Assembly: GCF_008935075.1 (NCBI RefSeq)
Contig: NZ_CP044545.1
Coordinates: 2,631,501 to 2,695,500, forward strand
Length of the DNA stretch: 64,000 bases
Origin: Pradoshia sp. D12
GTDB lineage: Bacteria; Bacillota; Bacilli; Bacillales; Pradoshiaceae
Reading direction: 5' to 3'
The first letter of the stretch is position 1, and every line of letters begins with the position of its first letter. A program made the translations under genes and the position numbers. This document shows positions 8,785 through 18,105 of the stretch, one piece after another. The notes beneath the pieces were generated by a model that ran no database searches, was not told the DNA's origin, and was given only the letters and a program-made list of their open reading frames with translations.

Positions 8785-9138
8785 CTACAATCTTTCCAGT
8801 TTTATCGCTTTAAAGATAGGGGGAGAGGATTCCATTGTTTGGCTCATCCATACTTTCACCCTTTGTCCGGTTTTTAGTTCACCTCTATAATCACTTTGAT
8901 GGATGGATAGACGCCCGACATTTTTATATTTGGCTTGCAGCTCCTCAATCGGCAAATCCACGTCCTCATTCTCAAAATTTGAATCGAGCACAATGAATAC
9001 AGCATCGGCTTCGCTAATGATAATTGTTCCTTCGATTCCAGGTGAGTCGATTTGTCGTTCAAGTTCATACAGATAAAGAACGATGAGAAGCAATAAGGAT
9101 AACCCGATATATAGGGAAACTTTCGTCGTAATCTTCAA
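8785..9138 (-). CDS. Membrane-anchored DUF3221-like protein
   Basis: Small protein of 117 aa with one N-terminal hydrophobic segment (VSLYIGLSLLLLIVLYLY) and an extracellular beta-rich domain: GTIIISEADAVFIVLD, a variable acidic loop, then LKTGQRVKVWMSQTMESSPP. The GQxVKVW...SxPP pattern is that of DUF3221, also found in small Bacillus lipoproteins such as YobA; here the lipobox Cys is missing and the protein is anchored by a helix. The TTG at 9138 is chosen because GGGAGGTGG lies just before it; the longer frame back to 9177 would translate this ribosome site. Function unknown. Confidence 0.65.
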   Translation of the reverse strand: MKITTKVSLYIGLSLLLLIVLYLYELERQIDSPGIEGTIIISEADAVFIVLDSNFENEDVDLPIEELQAKYKNVGRLSIHQSDYRGELKTGQRVKVWMSQTMESSPPIFKAIKLERL

Positions 9139-9247
9139 GATTCCACCTCCCTTACCCACCTTTATCAATACCTTCATTCTGTTATTCCTAAAATTCCCCT
9201 CTGCACTTTTTTAATTACGTATATAATTTAATAAAGGGGGAGCTGTA

Positions 9248-9673
9248 ATGAATTGTTTAGGCTGTAATTTAGCACATAAAAAAGAAAATGTTTATGTAGT
9301 TTTTGAAGATGATTATGTTTGTTGTATTTTAGATATTGATCCTTATAACGAAGGACACGTTTTGATTTTACCTAAAAAACATGTTCGATACTTTAATGAA
9401 TTTGACGATAATACGGCAAGCTCCGTAATGATGGCAGCAAAGAGGCTATCAAAAGTGATAAAAATTTTGTTTAATCCGGATGGCATTACAGTCTGTCAGA
9501 ACGGTGGAGCATTTGATGAATTAACACATTTTCATATGCATGTAGTTCCGCGGTATGAAGGACAAAATTTTGCAGATTTCTATTCTGAAGATGGAGAAAC
9601 ACTTGGAGAAAAGGAATACGACTTGGAAGAGACGAAAAGAAAGATCACCGAAATGCTAAAGGTTTTGGATTAA
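9248..9673 (+). CDS. HIT family protein (histidine triad nucleotide hydrolase)
   Basis: Cytoplasmic 141-aa protein with the histidine triad THFHMHVVPRY near residue 97. The second His is the nucleophile that acts on nucleoside phosphoramidates or dinucleoside polyphosphates. An N-terminal CxxC (NCLGC) and the EGHVLILPKKHV strand are typical of bacterial Hit proteins. AAGGGGGAG precedes the ATG. No clear terminator follows. The exact substrate is unknown. Confidence 0.9.
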   Translation: MNCLGCNLAHKKENVYVVFEDDYVCCILDIDPYNEGHVLILPKKHVRYFNEFDDNTASSVMMAAKRLSKVIKILFNPDGITVCQNGGAFDELTHFHMHVVPRYEGQNFADFYSEDGETLGEKEYDLEETKRKITEMLKVLD

Positions 9674-9935
9674 TTTCCACTACCTTTTTTTATTCATTCC
9701 ATTATACTACACCCGTTTATTTCTTTTTTATTGCTTTGTATACCAGACTAAACTTATTAAATTTAGTAAACTAGCATCACTCCTGCTATCCCCTTCATCT
9801 GTGCCCTCCCATTCATTAGTAATTTTGTTCCCTTTTGCATTTCTTCTACGCTCTATTTCGCGCGATACCCTTTCAAGTTTATTCCCAAATGACATATACA
9901 TTTTTTTCAAATATAATGGTAGGCGAGGTGAAAAT

Positions 9936-10796
9936 ATGATAACCACAAATAGCTTTAAAAGACTTGTATCAATTCTAGCAATTGCAATGCTAGCTTTGGT
10001 TACTGCTGCATGCAGTAATAACAAAGGGGAAGAAAGCAAAAAAGAGGAAAAAACCGGCTGGGAAGCCATTAAAGAATCCGGCAAATTAAAAGTTGCAACT
10101 TCCGGAACCTTATATCCCGCTTCCTATCATGATTCTGAAACAAATGAATTAACCGGATACGATGTGGAAGTAACACGTGAAGTAGCTAAACGATTAAACC
10201 TAGAAGCTGAATTTACTGAAATGGCCTTTGATGGAATGCTAGCCTCCATCAACAATGGACAAACTGACATCGCTGTCAATGATATTACAGCTACTGAGGA
10301 AAGAAGAGAAAAATTTTCTTTTTCTGAACCCTATAAATATTCCTTCGGCGCTGCCATCGTTAGAAAATCAGATTTATCCGGCATTAAAGATCTTGATAGT
10401 TTAAAAGGGAAAAAAGCAGCTGGAGAAGCAACAACTACATATATGGAAGTGGCACGTGAACATGGAGCTGAAGAAGTCATCTATGACAATGCAACAAATG
10501 ATCAATATTTGCGAGATGTTTCTACTGGCAGAACTGACATTATTCTAAATGATTATTATACTCAGCGTTTAGCTGTAGCTGCATTTCCAGAATTCGATAT
10601 TACCGTACATCCTAATATAAAATACAACCCAAGCAATCAAGCCATATTGATGAAAAAGGATAACAGTGACTTGTTGAACGAAATAAACAAGGTATTGGAA
10701 GAAATGAAAACGGATGGAACAATGGCGGAGCTCTCTAAAAAATTCTATGACAGCGCAGACGTTACAAAAGAAGTTCAGTTGGACTCAGTTAAATAA
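9936..10796 (+). CDS. Amino-acid ABC transporter, substrate-binding lipoprotein
   Basis: Extracellular solute-binding protein of 286 aa, family 3 (polar amino acid / cystine type, TcyA-like). It has a signal peptide (LVSILAIAMLALVTAAC) ending in a lipobox, so it is lipid-anchored at the Cys. The mature part has the two-lobe pattern: LKVATSGTLYPASYHD, LTGYDVEVTREVAKRL, then NDITATEERREKFSFSEPY. The ATG at 9936 follows GAGGTG; the frame continues upstream to 9801 but lacks a start signal there. The permease gene follows 20 bases on. The ligand is not certain; cystine, glutamine or arginine are all possible. Confidence 0.88.
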   Translation: MITTNSFKRLVSILAIAMLALVTAACSNNKGEESKKEEKTGWEAIKESGKLKVATSGTLYPASYHDSETNELTGYDVEVTREVAKRLNLEAEFTEMAFDGMLASINNGQTDIAVNDITATEERREKFSFSEPYKYSFGAAIVRKSDLSGIKDLDSLKGKKAAGEATTTYMEVAREHGAEEVIYDNATNDQYLRDVSTGRTDIILNDYYTQRLAVAAFPEFDITVHPNIKYNPSNQAILMKKDNSDLLNEINKVLEEMKTDGTMAELSKKFYDSADVTKEVQLDSVK

Positions 10797-10816
10797 GTGA
10801 TTGAAAGGGAATTTAT

Positions 10817-11500
10817 ATGGCAGATATCCAATGGCAATATATATTTAACCCAGAATTAGCAATCGATTCATTGCCATATGTTCTTGAAGGCTTATCGAAT
10901 ACCCTCTTGATTTCATTTATCAGTATGGCTTTGGGATTGATCATTGGTTTCTTTTTGGCTCTTGGACGGAGTTCAAAAAGTAAATGGCTGCGCTGGCCAG
11001 CCAGCATGTACATCTCTTTTATGCGCGGTGTACCCATTCTTGTGATTATTTTTATTCTTTATTTTGGCTTTCCGATTATCGGAATTGAATTTACTGCCAT
11101 GCAAGCGGCTATTATTGGATTCAGTTTTAACAGTGCAGCTTATATTGCTGAAATCAACCGTTCTGCTCTTGGTTCTGTCGATAAAGGACAATGGGAATCC
11201 TCACAATCATTGGGTTTATCCTATTGGCAAACCATGGGAGGGATTATCCTTCCGCAGGCTGTCCGAATTGCGCTACCACCTCTCTCTAATGTGTTGCTGG
11301 ATTTAATCAAAGCTTCTTCATTGGCAGCGATGATAACGGTCCCTGAAATATTTCAGCATGCCAAAATCGTCGGAGGACGGGAATTTGATTATATGACGAT
11401 GTACATACTTGTAGCGATGATCTATTGGTGCATATGTGCGGCTGTTTCTCTTCTGCAGCGCTATTTAGAAAAAAGAGCTGAGGTGTATTTGCAGAAATAG
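10817..11500 (+). CDS. Amino-acid ABC transporter permease
   Basis: Inner-membrane subunit of 227 aa with about five transmembrane helices, from the HisM/GlnP family. The EAA loop that docks the ATPase is visible (ESSQSLGLSYWQTMGGIILPQAVRIALPP, written here only by its landmarks ESSQSLGLS and LPQAVR). It is co-transcribed with the binding protein. No ATP-binding subunit follows: a terminator is reached after 85 bases. The ATPase must therefore be supplied from elsewhere in the genome. Confidence 0.9.
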   Translation: MADIQWQYIFNPELAIDSLPYVLEGLSNTLLISFISMALGLIIGFFLALGRSSKSKWLRWPASMYISFMRGVPILVIIFILYFGFPIIGIEFTAMQAAIIGFSFNSAAYIAEINRSALGSVDKGQWESSQSLGLSYWQTMGGIILPQAVRIALPPLSNVLLDLIKASSLAAMITVPEIFQHAKIVGGREFDYMTMYILVAMIYWCICAAVSLLQRYLEKRAEVYLQK

Positions 11501-11584
11501 AATGGCTGCTAAAGCCACTCCTCACTCAATTTCTATTGTTCGGAGACATTTATATGAAATTCCGTAGGGCACAGTTTATTGGAT

Positions 11585-11612
11585 AAAAAGGATAGAGAAT
11601 CTATCCTTTTTT
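11585..11612 (+). terminator. Terminator of the amino-acid ABC operon
   Basis: AAAAGGATAGA and TCTATCCTTTT flank a 3-base loop and continue into T. A second hairpin (GCAGGG/CCCTGC, 11631-11648) faces the other way behind the VOC gene. Confidence 0.85.
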
Positions 11613-11658
11613 CATATTGATAGAAAATAAGCAGGGAACAAACCCTGCTATCAAGTCG

Positions 11659-12009
11659 TTATTCGTTAAATTGACAGAAGTTAAGAATATGACCATCCGG
11701 ATCTTTAAAATCGAAGGTTCGTATATCCGGGTAATCAGCTATTTCGTCGGCATCTACTTCATTTTCTATAAAGAACTTATGTACTTCATCTATGTTAGTT
11801 GTAAAGAAATTAAATGGGTAGTGTTTTGCAGGTTTTGCGTCTGTTGATTGAACAAGGGTTAACGAGGTTTCTCCTATTGTGAAGGCAGCATACCCATTTC
11901 GATTCCATCTCATATTTAATCTTAATTTTTCTGAATACCATTTAATCGAGTAGTCTAAATCGCTTACCTCTAAAAATACGGTATCAATTCTCTTTACCAG
12001 TCCTTCCAT
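11659..12009 (-). CDS. VOC family protein (glyoxalase/bleomycin-resistance fold)
   Basis: Single VOC domain of 116 aa: VKRIDTVFLEVSDLDYSIKWYSEKL at the start (metal-ligand region and first helix), then FTTNIDEVHKFF and a terminal DFKDPDGHILNFCQ, which holds the typical DPDGN-like turn (here DPDGH). Probably binds a divalent metal in a homodimer. Functions of this group range from glyoxalase to dioxygenase and antibiotic binding and cannot be told apart here. AGAAGGAG precedes the ATG at a good distance. Confidence 0.85.
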   Translation of the reverse strand: MEGLVKRIDTVFLEVSDLDYSIKWYSEKLRLNMRWNRNGYAAFTIGETSLTLVQSTDAKPAKHYPFNFFTTNIDEVHKFFIENEVDADEIADYPDIRTFDFKDPDGHILNFCQFNE

Positions 12010-12085
12010 TCTTCTACTCCTTCTAATTATTTTCCATAATTAAATTCCATCAAAGAAAGTGTATTTCCTATAGAAATTGAAATAA

Positions 12086-12122
12086 CCCCCGAAAGTTAGA
12101 ATTGATATCCGACTTTTGGGGG
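12086..12122 (-). terminator. Terminator of the YiaA/YiaB-like gene
   Basis: CCCCCGAAAGT pairs with ACTTTTGGGGG (one G-U pair), 15-base loop, with a T-rich stretch on the minus-strand side. Confidence 0.65.
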
Positions 12123-12180
12123 CCACTTCTGATAGCCCTTGAAACAAAAAGGAGTATCTGCTTTTAATTTCATAAATGAC

Positions 12181-12648
12181 TCAATCTTTTTCTTTAGCCT
12201 TCTGTGTATCCCTAATATTTTTTTGAACAGTTATGGCAGCGAATACACTTAATACAAAGGACATACCATAAAATCCTTTCTCACTTAAATCAATACTTCC
12301 CGCATTATAAAGACCGATGCCCATCAAGGCGATTGCAACAATAAGAGCAAACCAGCTAATTCCATAATAGATGGCTGTCACAGGTATATCCTCATCTCGA
12401 TCTCTAACCGCCTTTTGTAATGATACTGCTGAATAAAGTCCAAATACTAATACTGCGAAATAATACCCTTTTTCGTTTAATTCCATTGAAGCATTAAATA
12501 ATCCTATTAGATAAGCAGCAACCCCTACCAATAAAGCCGCCCAGGTAGCACCTTTAAAAGCAGTCGTTGGTTCCCCAGGATGTCTTTCGACCTTCTTTTT
12601 TGGAACACTTTGTTCGTTATCTAATAAATATTCATTCTCATTCGACAC
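12181..12648 (-). CDS. YiaA/YiaB family inner membrane protein
   Basis: Membrane protein of 155 aa with four hydrophobic helices arranged as two similar two-helix repeats. Each repeat ends with the same pattern, KGYYFAVLVFGLYSAVSLQKAVRDRDED and KGFYGMSFVLSVFAAITVQKNIRDTQK (landmarks: SLQKAVRDRD and TVQKNIRDTQ). This internal duplication is characteristic of the YiaAB two-helix domain. The charged N-terminus (about 30 aa) and C-terminus are probably cytoplasmic. Function unknown in the family. Monocistronic with its own terminator. Confidence 0.8.
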   Translation of the reverse strand: MSNENEYLLDNEQSVPKKKVERHPGEPTTAFKGATWAALLVGVAAYLIGLFNASMELNEKGYYFAVLVFGLYSAVSLQKAVRDRDEDIPVTAIYYGISWFALIVAIALMGIGLYNAGSIDLSEKGFYGMSFVLSVFAAITVQKNIRDTQKAKEKD

Positions 12649-12961
12649 TGAGTCTTTTCACCTCTCCTCTATATAAATAGTAATTATGTAAAGCGGAATT
12701 CCGCCTCTATATCTATTGTATAGAATATTATTACAAATTAGTACATATTATCCTTTTTTCGTTATTCAATTGTCTTCACAAGGGCCTATTATAGCATGCG
12801 ACTAATCAAGATTGTGGTGAATATCCAAGCCTTTTAACACCCAACATAAGTACCGACACAAAAAATATAATGAGCAAAATAAAAAGTTCAACCAGTCTTG
12901 TTCTGGTTGAACTTTATTATTTTGCAGATTGATCTCACAATCTCTGAGAATCTCACAGATC
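12649..12961. other. Intergenic region with terminator
   Basis: Contains the AGTTCAACCAG/CTGGTTGAACT hairpin at 12885-12913, flanked by A-rich and T-rich tracts, so it can end the minus-strand DUF2798-like gene at 12962. Otherwise nothing is seen. Confidence 0.6.
12885..12913 (-). terminator. Rho-independent terminator (11-bp perfect stem)
   Basis: AGTTCAACCAG / CTGGTTGAACT with a 7-base loop, followed on the minus strand by TTTTTATTTT. Confidence 0.8.
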
Positions 12962-13465
12962 TTATACGTTAACTGTCTCTGCTCTATTCTCTTTTCTCTT
13001 ATGGATTTTCTTCATTACAAATCTGGCAATTGGCTGTGCTACTATTAATTCAATCCAAAATGCCACACCGAAATTCCTAAACCAGCTCAAAAAGAAATTT
13101 TGAAAAGGTTCTAAGCTGATTTGTTTTGAGCCAACCCAGGTACCGATAATGGTTAAAAGGACGGATAGAACGGTTACATTGAAAAATGTATTCATTAAAA
13201 CTCTTGCATTGAATCCATCTGTTTTACCTATGAATTTAGGCATTATTTTACCAACCACAGGTCCAGCAACAAATCTCACCAATAAAACAACAATGATCCA
13301 CATAATTGGAATAATCTTTAAGGTTTCGATATAATTTTCTTTACTGAAACCACGTTCCAATCCCATAATAATTGGTGCAATCGTATTTACTGAGATGATT
13401 GAAATGATGAGCATAAATAATATGCCTTCTCTTGCGTTTTGTGGCAACCTATCTTCTCTATGCAT
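12962..13465 (-). CDS. DUF2798-like membrane protein
   Basis: Protein of 167 aa with four hydrophobic helices in two similar halves. Each half ends in a conserved small-residue/proline helix followed by a basic tail (RFVAGPVVGKIMPKF and ELIVAQPIARFVMKKI), the hallmark of the DUF2798 repeat. The start is placed at the ATG at 13465, where CGGAGGG lies 6 bases upstream; the frame remains open to 13570 but without a ribosome site. Family function unknown. Monocistronic. Confidence 0.7.
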   Translation of the reverse strand: MHREDRLPQNAREGILFMLIISIISVNTIAPIIMGLERGFSKENYIETLKIIPIMWIIVVLLVRFVAGPVVGKIMPKFIGKTDGFNARVLMNTFFNVTVLSVLLTIIGTWVGSKQISLEPFQNFFLSWFRNFGVAFWIELIVAQPIARFVMKKIHKRKENRAETVNV

Positions 13466-13705
13466 ATATACCCTCCGAAAAATGAAAAATTCAGATGGCA
13501 GACGTATCATCAAGACATATATTTTTGGCATATCAACTATACCAATATCTCTACACACTGATTTAAACATATTACCATGTTAGGAGAAAAATTTTCAATC
13601 ACCAATTTTCTACTTATTAAAAGACTATTTGCTCTTTAATAGATTCCAATTTTACAAGTGAACCATTTCAAGAGTTTAACTGCAAATCAATGGAAGATGT
13701 CTGAA

Positions 13706-14335
13706 TTAGATTTGTAGCTTATTGTAGGATACTATATAGCCGTTTAAATCCTTGATTGTACCAGATAATTCACCGGATGATTGATTTGCTTCATCTATAA
13801 TAGCGGTTATTTCTTTTAAATCCTTTTCCGCTTTTAACGCTGAGTATATCTTTTGCTCCAAGTTAAGTACTTCTTCATATTGATCAAGGGCTTGATTATA
13901 TGTTTGTAACAGGTTAATCAGTGAGTCATGGAGGCTCAACAATGTTTCCTTATGTACTTTTTTCTGATCTATTTTACTCAGTAATTCTTCTGATTCTTTC
14001 ATTTGTATTAATTGGTTTTCTACCAATGATTTGTCCTCGTCAACCATTAGTTTACACTGATTGATTGTCTCTTCAGCCTTACTTATTTGGTTTTCAGCCT
14101 TTTTTAGGTTATCTGCTCCATCTTTTACTGTCCTTTCGTATAGGGATTGCAGCTTATTATTTTCGGTATTAAAAAGCTCCCCATAATTCATATTAGACTT
14201 AAAATCCCATGCCACTTGATTATGAACCTTTAAATATTTTTCATCATACTTTTGTATAACTGGTAGAATTAAAACAGCCATTAACATACTGGTTACAATT
14301 AAAGCTAGATATATACCTATTTTCTTTCTAATCAT
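13706..14335 (-). CDS. Membrane-anchored coiled-coil protein of unknown function
   Basis: I do not recognise this 209-aa protein. It has one N-terminal hydrophobic segment (IGIYLALIVTSMLMAVLILPVI) and an extracellular part of about 175 residues that is almost entirely helical and heptad-like, rich in Glu, Lys, Gln and Leu. There are no Cys pairs or enzyme motifs. In layout it resembles coiled-coil surface proteins such as YkyA. It starts 14 bases after the polysaccharide deacetylase stop, so both are one operon, which suggests a cell-envelope task. The role is not inferable from sequence. Confidence 0.6.
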   Translation of the reverse strand: MIRKKIGIYLALIVTSMLMAVLILPVIQKYDEKYLKVHNQVAWDFKSNMNYGELFNTENNKLQSLYERTVKDGADNLKKAENQISKAEETINQCKLMVDEDKSLVENQLIQMKESEELLSKIDQKKVHKETLLSLHDSLINLLQTYNQALDQYEEVLNLEQKIYSALKAEKDLKEITAIIDEANQSSGELSGTIKDLNGYIVSYNKLQI

Positions 14336-14349
14336 ACGATTCCTCGTCC

Positions 14350-15132
14350 TTATAATCTCTTATCTTTATGGAAGTTTGCCGGAAAATGTTTTGATTCTTC
14401 GTATCTTTCAAATTCATAGCCCGCTTCCTTTATACTTTTAATTATTCCTGGCAATGCCTCAATGGTACCTTTCTTTTCATGAATTAAGATAATTTCCTCA
14501 GATCCATTTAATTGCTTCAGAATTTCTCCTTCAATTTTTGAAGGATTCTCTTGCAGCTTCCAATCTTTTGAATCGATTGTCCAATCCCACATTTTCAATC
14601 CTGCGTGTGCAGCTTGATCTCGCAATTTCGTATTTAACCCTGGAGATGATCCATATGGACATCTGAATAAAATCGGCAAAATATTTACCTGTTCTTTGAT
14701 TAATTGCTGTGTTTCCATCACTTCTTCTACAATTTTTCCCTTTTTGTACAATCTATTATAATCATGGCTCATTGAGTGCATTCCGATATAATCTCCACGG
14801 TTGACATATTCCTTGGCCATATCCGGGTATTTCTTCATATTATTTCCGATCAGAAAATGAGTAGCCGGTATTTCAAATTGATCGAGTATAGCAATTAACT
14901 CCTTTGTATAAAGACTTGGACCATCATCAATTGTTAAATAAACTACTTTTCTTTCTTTACCATTTAATTTTTCAGGCACTTTTTTTACGGTCCTTTCATA
15001 TGTAACCATGTTCAGTTCTGGATGCCCTGATTGATCATTGGTTTTGTCAGCCAAACTGGAAGTCGGCTTGATCCAGCTCATTACTGTTATGGATACTATA
15101 ATAGTAACCAAGATAATTGCAAAATTACGCAT
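14350..15132 (-). CDS. Polysaccharide deacetylase (NodB domain, membrane-anchored)
   Basis: CE4-type deacetylase of 260 aa acting on N-acetylated cell-wall or surface glycans. An N-terminal hydrophobic segment (FAIILVTIIVSITVMSW) serves as signal or anchor. NodB motifs are visible: TIDDGPS (catalytic Asp and metal Asp), HSMSHD (metal histidines), RCPYGSS (motif 3), DWTIDSKDW (motif 4) and LIHEKKG (motif 5, with Glu where Asp or Asn is common). The metal triad Asp-His-His is intact, so it should be active. First gene of a two-gene operon with the coiled-coil protein. Confidence 0.9.
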   Translation of the reverse strand: MRNFAIILVTIIVSITVMSWIKPTSSLADKTNDQSGHPELNMVTYERTVKKVPEKLNGKERKVVYLTIDDGPSLYTKELIAILDQFEIPATHFLIGNNMKKYPDMAKEYVNRGDYIGMHSMSHDYNRLYKKGKIVEEVMETQQLIKEQVNILPILFRCPYGSSPGLNTKLRDQAAHAGLKMWDWTIDSKDWKLQENPSKIEGEILKQLNGSEEIILIHEKKGTIEALPGIIKSIKEAGYEFERYEESKHFPANFHKDKRL

Positions 15133-15230
15133 TCTTTAATCTTCCTTTATAAATCTCTATTTAACTCCTATTATATTACAATTCTTTTTCTATTGTAATA
15201 TTTTAGTAATATTTCAGAAAAATAGATTAA

Positions 15231-15266
15231 CTAAAAAGCCACTATCCTCTTGTAGGGTAGTGGCTC
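15231..15266 (-). terminator. Terminator of the proline dehydrogenase gene
   Basis: AGCCACTATCCT pairs perfectly with AGGGTAGTGGCT, then TTTTT on the minus strand. Confidence 0.85.
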
Positions 15267-15274
15267 TTGCATAT

Positions 15275-16249
15275 CTATTTTTTTCTCTTAGATAATCTGC
15301 CAAGTAAAAAGGCACCGGCTGCTATCGCAAGAGCCGTGTTTGTTTTTTTGGTGAATACTTGTTTCGTTACAAGGCTTATGTTTTGAGGTCTTTCAGCCAA
15401 ACGTCTCATAAAGTATCCATACCAATCCGTCCCAAAAGGAACATACGTACAAAACTGGTAGCCCTCTTTAGCCAATTCCATTTGCATATCGAAGCGGAAA
15501 CCATAGAGCATTTGGAATTCAAATTTTTCATTAGGAATTTGATGATCTTTTACAAATTGCTTCACATGGTTTATGACTTTATGATCGTGTGTTGCAATGG
15601 AGGTGAACTTACCATTTAACAGATGATATTCTATCAAATTGATATAATTTTTATCAATTTCTGCTTTTGTTTGATAGGCTAATTCAGCAGGTTCCTTATA
15701 GGCACCTTTTACAATACGAAGGCGGTAATTTTTATATTTTTGTATATCATTTTCGGCTCGATGAAAATATGCTTGTATAACTGTACCAATATTATCGTAT
15801 TTTTCCGATATCTGATCTACTAAATCAAAAGAAGGCTGTAATCTGGAATGGTTCTCCATATCAATATTTATAAAAATATCATACTTTGCAGCTGCTTCAA
15901 AAATTTCCAACAGATTGTCTCTGCAGAAATCCAAATCTATATCCAACCCTAATTGAGAGGGTTTTAATGATATATGAGCATCGACTTTATTTTCATAAAT
16001 GGCCTCAATAACCTGAAGGATTTGATTCTTCGCCTTTACAGCTTCATCTTTATCACTCACAAATTCTCCAAGATTATCCACGGTACAAGAAATTCCATAC
16101 TTATTTAACTCTTTTATACTCTCAATTGTTTCGTCTATATTTGTACCGGCAACTACAGTTTGGGCACCCATTTTTAACCCATATTTTTGAGCTGTGCGGT
16201 TTAAAAGCTGATTTTCTGAAAGAGCAATGAAGAAATCTTTAACAATCAT
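15275..16249 (-). CDS. putB: Proline dehydrogenase (monofunctional)
   Basis: FAD-dependent TIM-barrel enzyme of 324 aa that oxidises L-proline to pyrroline-5-carboxylate, feeding electrons to the quinone pool. Signature stretches include SLKPSQLGLD, INIDMENHS, QAYFHRAEND, RIVKGAYKE, LYGFR and the substrate-binding YFMRRLAERPQN. About 20 residues at the C-terminus (ALAIAAGAFLLGRLSKRKK) form a hydrophobic segment plus a basic tail, which may dock it on the membrane. The ATG at 16249 is chosen over 16258 because AAGGGGTG is 6 bases upstream. No pyrroline-5-carboxylate dehydrogenase gene is adjacent. A cre-like box lies upstream. Confidence 0.92.
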   Translation of the reverse strand: MIVKDFFIALSENQLLNRTAQKYGLKMGAQTVVAGTNIDETIESIKELNKYGISCTVDNLGEFVSDKDEAVKAKNQILQVIEAIYENKVDAHISLKPSQLGLDIDLDFCRDNLLEIFEAAAKYDIFINIDMENHSRLQPSFDLVDQISEKYDNIGTVIQAYFHRAENDIQKYKNYRLRIVKGAYKEPAELAYQTKAEIDKNYINLIEYHLLNGKFTSIATHDHKVINHVKQFVKDHQIPNEKFEFQMLYGFRFDMQMELAKEGYQFCTYVPFGTDWYGYFMRRLAERPQNISLVTKQVFTKKTNTALAIAAGAFLLGRLSKRKK

Positions 16250-16360
16250 TAAGAACACCCCTTATGTTAGTTAAATAACATGAAATCAATAAATACAGAA
16301 TAAATACTTGTAATCTTACACTATGGGTAGGCTAAAACTTATATGTTCATATAACCTCAT

Positions 16361-16374
16361 TTGAAGCGCTTACT
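16361..16374. promoter_or_regulatory. cre-like box upstream of putB
   Basis: TTGAAGCGCTTACT agrees with the CcpA consensus TGWAARCGYTWNCW at 12 of 14 positions, including the AAGCGCTT core. It is 112 bases upstream of the proline dehydrogenase start. Confidence 0.5.
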
Positions 16375-16741
16375 TATTTCAATATATTCATAATATAGTA
16401 AATTCCGAAAGATTTCTATAAGGAATATCTTTTTTTACTTCCGTAATAATATGCCGGCTCCCCAATAGAGCAACAGCCTTATATAATAGGCAATTAATCG
16501 ATTTAATGACCTTTCCTATATTTTTGATTGAGACATATGCAACTATAGTGATTGTTCTTTTAACAAGTACAGGTATTGGCTTCAATCTATATACCGCACT
16601 CCATTTCTTTTATGTACTTAGCCCTATATTAACTTGTCAGCTAGTTTTCTCTCCGTGATTTATGGCCTATTTTTCTCGTAACTTAGTTTGTTTCCTAGAC
16701 TTACTAAGTAGATACCTTCTATAATAATGTTCAAATACCTA

Positions 16742-16755
16742 TGTAAACGCTTTCT
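16742..16755 (+). promoter_or_regulatory. cre box upstream of the xylanase
   Basis: TGTAAACGCTTTCT matches the CcpA-binding consensus TGWAARCGYTWNCW at all positions. It lies between the TATAAT and the ribosome site, a position suited to repression by roadblock when glucose is available. Confidence 0.75.
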
Positions 16756-16778
16756 ATTTTAAATGAAAAGGAGATTAG

Positions 16779-17936
<1,158 letters not shown>

Positions 17937-17995
17937 AATAGATGCCGAGATTAATTTAGTATAAGAATCCTTAGATATCTTCTTATACTATAGTA

Positions 17996-18022
17996 AAAGA
18001 GGAAGCTTATCGCTTCCTCTTT
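17996..18022 (+). terminator. Terminator of the xylanase gene
   Basis: AAAGAGGAAGC and GCTTCCTCTTT pair perfectly around a 5-base loop. Confidence 0.85.
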
Positions 18023-18105
18023 ATCTTTTAGTTTCAGTATATACATCCTTTTAATTAACTTGTTGTTATTGTTTTATCTTTAAATGGATTTTTTTACTCA
18101 AAGGA

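Noticed and set aside
16388-16585. 65-codon frame between putB and the xylanase gene
   Set aside because: No ribosome site, no family resemblance, in a region with operator sites.
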